This document shows, in pieces, positions 56,173 to 64,000 of a stretch of DNA of 64,000 nt. The stretch's first letter is position 1; each line of letters opens with the position of its first letter. The stretch is from Drechmeria coniospora (lineage: Eukaryota > Ascomycota > Sordariomycetes > Hypocreales > Ophiocordycipitaceae), in the NCBI RefSeq assembly GCF_001625195.1, contig NC_054390.1, forward strand, positions 6,297,222 to 6,361,221. Direction: 5' to 3'. Position numbers and translations under genes: made by a program. The notes beneath the pieces were generated by a model. The model worked only from the letters and a program-made list of their open reading frames with translations. It did not search any database and was not told the origin of the DNA.

Positions 56173-57878
56173 ATGCTGTCCTCGGCCAAACGCTGGCTGC
56201 GCAGCAATAGGACGCCCATCGCCGTCGGAGTCGGCATCCTCGGTGCCGGTTACGTCGCCGCCCAGTATGTGCTGACGAGGATCAACGACGCGCGCGAGCG
56301 CATGAGCGGCGATCGCATCGCCAAGGAAAAGTGAGCGGCACAACGCCCCCTCCCTCCCCCGTCCCGCCTCGCCCCGCGGCGGCGCTGACCGGTCGACGCA
56401 GCCTGCGCCGACGCTTCGAGCAGAACCAAGAGGACTGCACCTTTACCGTCCTCGCCCTGCTGCCGACGGCGACGACCAACATCCTCGCGGCCCTCGACAC
56501 GGAGCAGATCACGTACGAGATTCAAAAGATCAAGACCTCGTCGCGCGCCCTCAAGCTCGACGGCTCCGAGTCGACGGCGAGCCCGCCGAGCATCGCCGAC
56601 ACCACCATGACCGAGGACGACGGCAAGAGCATGGTCAGCCTGCAGAGCGAGAGCGGCATCCACGCGAGCCAGATCACGACGCCCTCGCCCCTCGCCGCCG
56701 CCGGCGACGGCGGACGGCAGGACGGAGGCGCCCAGCGGTCGAGAAAGTCCAAGAGGCAGCTCTGGGACGAGTTGACCATCAGCGGTAGGTTCCGTCGACG
56801 TCCCGTGCCGACGCGAAGCTGACGCCGGCCGCCTTCCCCGCCAGCCGTCACGAGAGCCGTGACGCTCCTCTACACGCTCGCCCTCCTGACCATGTTCACG
56901 AGGATCCAGCTCAACCTCCTCGGCCGACGGAGCTACCTGTCGAGCGTCGTCGCCCTCGCCACCGGCGCCCAGCAGGCGACCATCAGCCTCGAGAACAACG
57001 ACGACGCCGACGCCGAGCAGGACTACGGAAGCGACTTTGACACCAACCGCAAGTACCTCACCTTTAGCTGGTGGCTCCTGCACAGGGGCTCGAGGGACCT
57101 CATGCACCGCGTCGAGAGCGCCGTCCGCACCGTCTTCGGGAGCCTGAGCCCGCGCGACCTCGTCAGCTTCGACCGCTTCGCCGACCTCACCATGGAGCTG
57201 AGGAGGCTCGTCGAGGGCGCCACCGCCGACGAGCGGAGGGCCTCGGACTGGCTGCCCTTCCTCCTGCCCCCGCGCGAGCAGGAGGACGGCGTGCTGGTCG
57301 AGTCGGGCATCCTCGAGGACGACGCCGCCGCCGCCGACGACGACCAGACACCGCTCGGCCGCACCGCTCGCCTGTCACCGGCGCCTTTGCGGCGCCTGCT
57401 GGACGAGACGGCCGACCTCGTCGAGTCGCCCGCCTTCGGCCACGTCCTCACCCTCCTCCTCGACGTCGCCTTCTCCGCCCTCGTCGACGGCAAGCTCGCC
57501 GCCGAGGCCTTTGACCTCGCCCCGCAGGCCGACGCGCCCCTGCCCGGCACCGCGGCCGAGCGCCAGTCCAAGGTGGTGCTGCTGCCCAAGATCCTGTCGG
57601 TGCTCACGCGCCAGGCCCACGTCATCGGCAGCGGCATGCCCAACGAGTACCTCAAGGAGATGGAGACGGTGCGCGACCTCGAGGCCTTTGCCGCCGTCGT
57701 CTACTCGAGCAACTGGGAGAACGAGGCGCGCGAGGAGGAGCATGTCACCGGCGGCCCCCAGCGGCCGACCGAGGAGCCGTCGCGGCATGGACCCGAGCAG
57801 AGCGGCGTCCTCGTCGACGCGCCGAGTGCCTTTGACGGCGCCTGGGAGAGAGCGAGAGATGCAAGCCGTCAGGACTGA
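56173..57878 (+). CDS. PEX3: Peroxin-3, peroxisomal membrane biogenesis protein
   Basis: Three exons, 56173-56330, 56402-56784 and 56845-57878, give 524 residues. The N-terminus (MLSSAKRWLRSNRTP) is followed by one transmembrane helix at about 15-36, the peroxisomal targeting and anchoring segment. The cytosolic domain shows family blocks LRRRFEQNQEDCTFTVLALL, RQLWDELTIS/AVTRAVTLLY, LLTMFTRIQLNLLGRRSYL and YLTFSWWLLHRGSRDL. PEX3 is the docking site for PEX19 carrying new membrane proteins, and in fungi also recruits factors for peroxisome inheritance and pexophagy. Intron 1 (56331-56401) has GTGAGC and CTGAC and is C-rich; intron 2 (56785-56844) has GTAGGT and CTGAC. The gene is convergent with BET5, 550 bases apart. 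Confidence 0.95.
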
Positions 57879-58428
57879 GGCTCCCGCGCGTCTCGTCAGC
57901 CGGCCTTTCGACGGCCCGCCCCGTGCGTGCGCCATGTATCCCTTGAGCGGCCCATGGCGCAACCTCGGCGCCGCGAGTGAGGGACTTGCTCGTCAAAGGT
58001 AGAATTACGGGCGGCATGGAGCAAAGTATGTACAAGCGAACCGTCCGAATCATCATTCGAGATGCGGCCCTGAATCAAGGCCAATGATGCCGTGTCGAAC
58101 CTTCTGTGCCCCTGTGCCCTACGCTCCTGGTCGGGCTTGGATGCATTTCAGATGCATCATTTCCATCCATGTCTTGACTTGACCTGACCGGCCGGCCCCC
58201 TTTCACGGTCCGGCGTCCTTTCCCGTCCGATGACGCCATGGCGACGCGGCAAGCTTTCGGCAAGTCGCCTTGCAAGGCCGCCGTGCCGGACGAGCGACGT
58301 GGCAGGAATTCTCGTCTTCGGCGGGATGAAGACGTGTGCACGGCGTCGGCGCGACGGACGCCCAGGCCAACGTCGAGCTTCGTCGGGTGCTCGGCTGGTT
58401 TCGATGCGACGGCGGCGACGTCTCGTTG
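57879..58428. other. Spacer between convergent PEX3 and BET5
   Basis: 550 bases of 3' flanks. Nothing else is seen. Confidence 0.6.
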
Positions 58429-59054
58429 TCACAGCAGCCCTCGGATGAACTGGTCCAGCCCGAGCTCAAAGAGTTCATTCTTGACACCGTCGCCGCCCTT
58501 GTGCTCCACCGGCGCGAGGGGATTCTTGACGACTGCAGGTCCGACGCGGCGGCCGTTAGATTTGTCTGCGCCGTCGCGGGGGGGAGGGGGTGGAGGAAGC
58601 GGCCGCACCGTATTCGACCCAGAGGTTAATGTATATCTGGTGCAGGACGTTGCGCATGCTCGCGCTCGCCGTGTCGGTGAGGAGGACGAATCGTAGGTTG
58701 GCGGGCGTCTCGTAGAAATGGAGCTTGTACTGGCCCGTCCGGTAGCTGATGAAGGCGTCGTCATCGCCGCCGAGCTTGCGGACCATGTTTCGGAGGGAGA
58801 AGACGGTGCCGAAGACGAGCTTGGCGTTGTCCGAGGCCGTCGTCGCGCTGGCCGAGGATTGCGTGTGGATGACGGTCGAGGACGTGGCCGACGACGGCCG
58901 GGGCGCCGGCAGCCAAGATTTGGTGTAGATGCATTCGGCTGGGAAGAGGAGAGGGAGTCAGAGGCGCCGCCGAGGAGGAATTGACATGGAGAGCCGGGGG
59001 GCGAGGGGGGGACGAACTGTGCCGGTCAAAGATGTAAAAGGAGTAGACGACCAT
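58429..59054 (-). CDS. BET5: BET5/TRAPPC1, small core subunit of the TRAPP complex
   Basis: Three exons, 59054-59018, 58938-58609 and 58532-58429, give 156 residues, normal for the family. It begins MVVYSFYIFDRH/TECIY, the first strand of the longin-like fold, and continues with KLVFGTVFSLRNMVRKL, AFISYRTGQYKLHFYETP, LRFVLLTDT, QIYINLWVEY/VVKNPL and a C-terminal helix ending FIRGLL. BET5 sits in the TRAPP core that acts as exchange factor for the Rab Ypt1 at ER-to-Golgi and Golgi steps. Intron 1 (59017-58939) has GTTCGT and CTGAC; intron 2 (58608-58533) has GTGCGG and CTAAC. Both have C-rich sense strands (7-nt C runs). The first exon is only 37 nt and could easily be missed. Divergent from the CaMKK gene. 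Confidence 0.95.
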
Positions 59055-60424
59055 GGCGGGCGATTCGAGCCGGAAGGACGGGCGTCGAGGGGCACTTGGG
59101 TAGGGAGTCTTGCACTGTCACCGCGGCCCTTTTCCCGTCTTGACCGCGATGGCGGTGGCCAAGCTTGATGTTGCGTGTTGACGTTGAACGTGCGTGTGTG
59201 CGTGTGTGTTCTATCACGGGTATTGGAGAGAACGAAGCTTGAGCGTCACAGGTCGGCATACAGTGCGGAGTACTCCGTACAGTGAGCGATACTTGGACGA
59301 ACACTCCAAGGGATTAATCGGTACCTATTACTAGGTACTTGCTTGTACACTTGATGCATGTACAGTAGTTGTTCTCCGTACTTGTACACCCAAGTATATT
59401 CAATAAGTATATGTGGGCAAGTATACTACTTAAGTACAACGTAATTAGTCAACTTACTCCGTACATGTACTTAACAGTAGGTACAGTATTTGTAGTGATA
59501 GTAGGTGTACTTACGGAGCACAGAGTTCTCCGTACTTGTATAGTTGTACTTTGGTGTTCAGAATACTCCGTACTAATACTTCCACTTGTAAACTTGCACC
59601 TACAAAAGGCGTACCTGTACTTACAAGTACTGTACAAGTTCTTGTATTGGCATGTACTGACTGGCGCGGGGAAGCTGTGCGACTACAGAGCACTTACGGA
59701 GCACCATCACCTATCACCTACAGTACACCTACACTGCCGATCTCACGAGAACAGGTACATACATGTACGGATACTTGTGCTGTACTTGCGCACTACCAGT
59801 ACGCTACCTACCGTGGTATCATTGGTGCAACGCTCTCCGTTATTGTGCTATGCGCTTGGAACGAACATGGTACGTGCATGTACCTGTACATGTACGTTGC
59901 CATCGCCGTAGGGAACCGTACCTTGGTCGTCGTGTGAGCTTGCTTGGCGTTCCCCCACCCTTGCGCCAACCTACCGGCATTCGCACCCTCACCTACGGAC
60001 CTCGAGACACCAAACATCATTCCCTTTCTACTTGCATGCCGTTTGCGAAATCGCCGTGTACGAGGCAAGCCCCTCTCGCCCTCTCGCCATCGCGGCCAAA
60101 GACGTCGTGTAGCGGAGCAGCGTATGCCTAGCTTTCGTCGAAGAAGCACCAGCTTGGCCCATCGTCCACCTCGACCGCCTCGACCACCTTCTCCATCTCG
60201 TCCATCTCGCCCGACCTCGACCGTCAAAGCAGGCCCGAGGCCCTGGCTCCTGCTGAGAGAGCTTGGCCGAATCCTCCGATAGCCTCGCCTAGGCACTCGA
60301 CGTTCCCGCCCTCGAGCCCCGACTCGCGGCCCAGTTTGTGCCATAGTCCGAACCTTGAGAGGCAGACCGGCCAACACGTTGCAACACCTGCCGAGCCGTG
60401 GGCGACGGCCCTCGCACGCCCTCC
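59055..60424. other. Divergent spacer between BET5 and the CaMKK gene
   Basis: About 59265-59900 is GTAC-repeat DNA, starting with CGGAGTACTCCGTAC at 59266-59280. The flanks are GC-rich leaders. No frame or RNA gene is convincing. Confidence 0.6.
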
Positions 60425-62620
60425 ATGGCCGGCCTTGCCGAGACGGACGCGGGCACGGGCTTGCCTCGGGTCACCATCCATGGTCCCGATGAGACGGCGG
60501 CCGAGTCGGACGACCGACCGGTGCGGACCTGGGCCAGTCCCCTGCGGCACCACAAGCGATCGCCGAGTGCCCACCGGGAGGTCAAGGAGACGCTCGACGC
60601 TCGAGTCGAGTTCACCAGCGATGAGACGGACGGGAGGACCTACCACAGGATCAACCAGTATCGGATCATCGAGGAGATTGGCCGGGGCTCCTACGGTGCC
60701 GTTCATCTGGCCGTCGATCACTTTGGCAACGAGTTTGTACGTCTCGACGGCCTCTCCGCCGCGGCCTCGCCGTCCTCTCTCCCCCGCCCACTTTCCTCGG
60801 TCCCCTCTCCCCCGTCCCCTCTCCTCGGTCCCCTCTCCCCCGTCCCCTTTCCTCGCTGACGGGGGCACCAGGCCGTCAAGGAATTCTCCAAAACGCGGCT
60901 TCGGAAACGGGCGCAGTCCCATCTCCTGCGGCAGGGGCCAAACGGGTCGCCGCGTCCGTTCGGTGCGCGGGCCGGGCCGGGGGGCGGCTTCGGCGGTCCC
61001 CTCGCGCCTCAGCTGAGCCGCCTGCACGCGAGCGAGCAAAGGGACGCGCTCTTCCTCATACGCGAGGAGACGGCCATCATGAAGAAGCTCCACCACCCGA
61101 ATCTCGTCCAGCTCATCGAGGTGCTCGACGACCCCGAGGAGGACTCGCTCTACATCGTGCTGGAGATGTGCAAAAAGGGCGTCGTCATGAAGGTCGGCTT
61201 GGACGACGACGCCGAACCCTACGACGACGAGTCGTGCCGTCACTGGTTTCGGGACCTCATCCTCGCCGTCGAGTACCGCAAGTGACCCTCTCCCCCCGGC
61301 CGGCGCCGCGGGCTCGCACGCTGACGGGAAGCTCGCCGCAGTCCACGCGCAGGGCGTCATCCACCGGGACATCAAGCCTGACAACCTCCTGCTGTCCGAC
61401 GACGACGTGCTCAAGGTCGTCGACTTTGGCGTCTCGGAGATGTTCGAGAAGCCCGAGGAGATGCGGACGGCCAAGTCGGCCGGCTCGCCCGCCTTCCTGC
61501 CGCCCGAGCTCTGCGGCAGGCACCAGGAGGTGTCGGGCACGGCGGCCGACATCTGGTCCATGGGCGTGTCGCTGTACTGCCTCAAGTACGGCAGGATACC
61601 CTTCAACCGGCCGGGCATCCTCGGCATCTACGAGGCCATCAAGTCGGACGAGGCGCGGGTTCCCGACGACGAGGACGCGAGCTTCAAGGACCTGCTCGGT
61701 CGGATCCTCGACAAGGATCCCGCCAGGCGCATCGCCATGAAGGCGCTTCGGGTGAGTCGTCGGCGGCGGCGCGCGCGGAAGGGAGGCGACGCTGACGGCG
61801 GCAGGATCACGACTGGGTGACCAAGGGCGGCAGCGACCCGCTGCTCTCGACCGAGGAGAACTGCGCGTGCCCCGTCGAGCCGCCCAACGAGCTGGAGCTC
61901 AGCCGGGCCTTTACGCGCAAGATGAACCACCTGCTGTGCGTCATGAAGGCCTTTCGCCGCTTCAAGCTGCTGCTGGCCAACATCCGTTCCCGGACGGCCC
62001 TCGCCGAGGGCGACTCGCAGCCGAGGAGCCGCTCGGTCGAGCAGCGGGCCAAGACGGACGTCATCGAGGCCTTTGTCGGCCGGCGACGCCACCTCCGGAG
62101 GCTGGAGCGAGAGGCCGGCGACGACGACGACGACGGCGACGCGGCCGTGCAGGAACCGCTCTTTCTGGGCATCGGCACGGGCGGCCGGGACGACTTTGCC
62201 ATGGACTCGGCCACGCCCGACGTCGTGTCCGACTCCCCGTCGGCCGTCGACTACAACGTCTACGACCGCGCCTACGCCGACGCCGTCAGCCGACAGCTCG
62301 GCGCGAGCAAGTCGAGCAAGCCGACGTTGTACATGACCAAGTTTGTCGAGGAGACGGAGCGGTTCGAGCGAGTCGAGGGCATGGTCGGCGGCACCGTCGA
62401 GGAGACGGAGCGGTTCGGAAGAATCGAGGGGCCCATGGTCGGCAGCACCGTCGAGGCCACGCCGCGGTCCCTGGATGCCGGCTTCGAGGAGTCGACGCGG
62501 CCGACGGCGTGGCAAGCACCGCAAACGACGGCGACGGCCGCCGGCGAGCTCTCTCGGCTCGTCGCCCAGATGGCCATGCCGGGCACCGAGCCTCCCGAGG
62601 CGCGTCCGCAGGCCGAGTGA
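60425..62620 (+). CDS. Calcium/calmodulin-dependent protein kinase kinase (CaMKK, Ssp1-like)
   Basis: Four exons, 60425-60736, 60872-61277, 61342-61751 and 61805-62620, give 647 residues. The start is the ATG at 60425; the frame upstream begins only with GTG. Kinase landmarks: Gly loop IGRGSYGAV near 82, catalytic Lys107 in AVKEF, HRDIKPDN with Asp249, DFG at 267-269 and SPAFLPPEL in the activation segment. Between the first kinase strands and the C-helix lies a basic Arg/Pro/Gly-rich insert (KRAQSHLLRQGPNGSPRPFG), the signature that separates CaMKKs from related kinases. The tail holds basic helices (NHLLCVMKAFRRFKLLL) that could bind calmodulin, then a repeated EETERF motif. Such kinases phosphorylate CaMK and the AMPK orthologue. 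Intron 2 (61278-61341) must use a GC donor (C|GCAAGT) to give VEYLHAQGVIHRD. Introns 1 and 3 are canonical. Confidence 0.93.
60795..60850 (+). repeat. 28-bp direct repeat inside CaMKK intron 1
   Basis: The unit CCTCGGTCCCCTCTCCCCCG plus TCCCCTCT is repeated twice in tandem at 60795 and 60823; TCCTC and CCCCT fragments flank it. It makes this intron (135 nt) the second longest in the window, and nearly pure pyrimidine. Confidence 0.9.
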
Positions 62621-64000
62621 GGCGGGGTGCCGTCGACGGTTTGCCCGGCGGGCCGTGGAGGGCGAGCAGAGGGCGAGCAGAGGGCGGTTGCCATGGTTGC
62701 CGTATCCGTCGATGCCAACGCAACGTGCCATCACCATGGACCGCGAGCCATGCTTTCCTTTCTTGGCGACGCGAGCACGGCGCAGGTACAATGCCACATA
62801 CGGTCATGCATAAGTATGTACACGGTGCTCTAGGTACTCGCACAGGAGCACGGCACATGTACGGAGCCCAGTACCTACAGTAGAACATTTGCTTGCAAGA
62901 ATACACCTACAGATACTCGGTACATGACACGGCACATGTACTCCGTACAGTGCATGGCCCTGCATATGCACAGTACGGTGCTTGTAGCAGCACATGTGCA
63001 AATGCTCCGTAGTACGGCCTCCGAAAGTGCCGAGAGTGCCGAGAGGGGGCGGTGAAGGATAAATCTACGAGTGCGGAGGAATTACCAGGGATGGATTAAT
63101 ATAATCAATACAAGCAGGTGTAAGTGCTCCGTACATGTACTCCGTAAGTACGAGTCCGTATCGAGTCGATTACGGAGCAATTACCGAGTGCCTGTACAGT
63201 TCTGCACGCGTGCCATGCGAGTGCTGAATGCACGCTATACGATACGAGTGCAGTGCAGTATTTGCCGTCGACGTGTGTAAGTACTTACTCGTACTTGCAG
63301 GTGTGCAGTACGGCGTATGTACTTGCACTCATAATAATACTTACAGTACTCGCAGGTGCACGGAGTACGGAATACAGAGTACCGAGTCCAGACCTTAGTA
63401 CAGTACTTAGTAATACCTAGGTACTAAAGTAAGAACAAAACCCTAGGCTTACTTGTGCTGTAAATTTACTGTCATTACAGAGTACTTACACCTACATGTA
63501 CTTACTGCAGGTGCACTGGAGTAGGCGTACCTGTGACTCCGTACTCACAGTACAGTACTGTACATGTACTTGTGCGCGGCTCCGTCGACATGTACATGCA
63601 CAGCAAGCATCTACGCGCCGCGCAACCGACACCATGGCGAAGCAAGCGCCCGTCTCGCTTGCCGCCGGCTAAGAGCGGACGACAGACCGCGCCCGTCGTG
63701 AGGGCGTCACCATCACTCCCACGTACGGATGAATGCCCAGTGCGGTGCATGTGCGCCTACGGCAAAGGACAAACATGCTAGGTCCTGCGCATGTAAGTAG
63801 ATATGGCTCATACACCTACCTGCCCACACGCAAGCCTGTAGCCGGACCCCGTACGGAGTAGTGGATGATGGGTGGCACGTACAACAACTACTGTCCGAGT
63901 GCATGGTCGTGCATGGACGTGGCAGGGTGCGGTTTGCCTCCCGTCATACATGACGTGGCTCGTGCATCGAGTAGGGCTGCCGCGTGTCCTCCGCCTGCGT
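62621..64000. other. Right-edge spacer, GTAC-repeat DNA
   Basis: After about 200 bases of CaMKK 3' flank the sequence is GTAC-rich, with GTACTCCGTAC at 62938-62948 and many ACTCCGTA/TACGGAG words up to about 63560. No gene was found before the window ends. Confidence 0.6.

Noticed and set aside
53160..62620. A functional cluster of trafficking genes (ATG101, PEX3, BET5, CaMKK)
   Set aside because: The genes belong to different conserved complexes, alternate in strand and have separate promoters; their proximity looks like chance.

Overview
The window is nuclear DNA of a filamentous ascomycete, most likely a Sordariomycete of the order Hypocreales; family and species cannot be fixed from sequence alone. 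The reasons are short introns (53-152 nt) with CTAAC/CTGAC-type branch sites, GC-rich codon use, orthologues with typical filamentous-ascomycete architecture (PAN1, SNX41, ATG101, CTR9, a CaMKK with an Arg/Pro insert), and spacer DNA full of GTAC-containing words such as GTACTCCGTAC. There is no operon, phage or CRISPR structure.

Layout. The left edge (1-358) is the decayed right end of a Tc1/mariner transposon. Then come SNF5 (+, SWI/SNF remodelling), convergent with PDS5 (-, cohesin regulation); CEG1 (+, mRNA capping); an unrecognised membrane/cell-surface repeat protein (-); SNX41 (-, endosomal/autophagy sorting nexin); an unrecognised single-pass membrane protein (-); CTR9 (+, Paf1 complex), convergent with CBR1 (-, cytochrome b5 reductase); a PH plus leucine-rich-repeat protein (+) followed on the same strand by PAN1 (+, actin and endocytosis); an 8.1-kb gene-poor, repeat-rich spacer; a forkhead transcription factor (+), convergent with ATG101 (-); PEX3 (+), convergent with BET5 (-, TRAPP); and a CaMKK-like kinase (+). 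Fourteen protein genes are supported. I rebuilt 27 introns for them by joining frames at GT/GC...AG sites; twelve genes are spliced and two (forkhead and the 326-aa membrane protein) are single-exon.

The genes are independent housekeeping units, not a cluster. Loose themes are transcription and RNA capping (SNF5, CTR9, CEG1, forkhead), membrane traffic and organelles (SNX41, ATG101, PEX3, BET5) and actin (PAN1, possibly the PH-LRR protein). No complete novel system is evident. The unusual signals are (i) pure C tracts of up to 24 nt on the sense strand inside introns of unrelated genes, (ii) several stop-free introns whose length is a multiple of three, (iii) GC-AG introns at conserved positions in ATG101 and the CaMKK gene, (iv) the GTAC-rich intergenic repeat landscape with many small tandem repeats, and (v) two membrane proteins and a CARMIL-like PH-LRR protein that I could not assign to described families.
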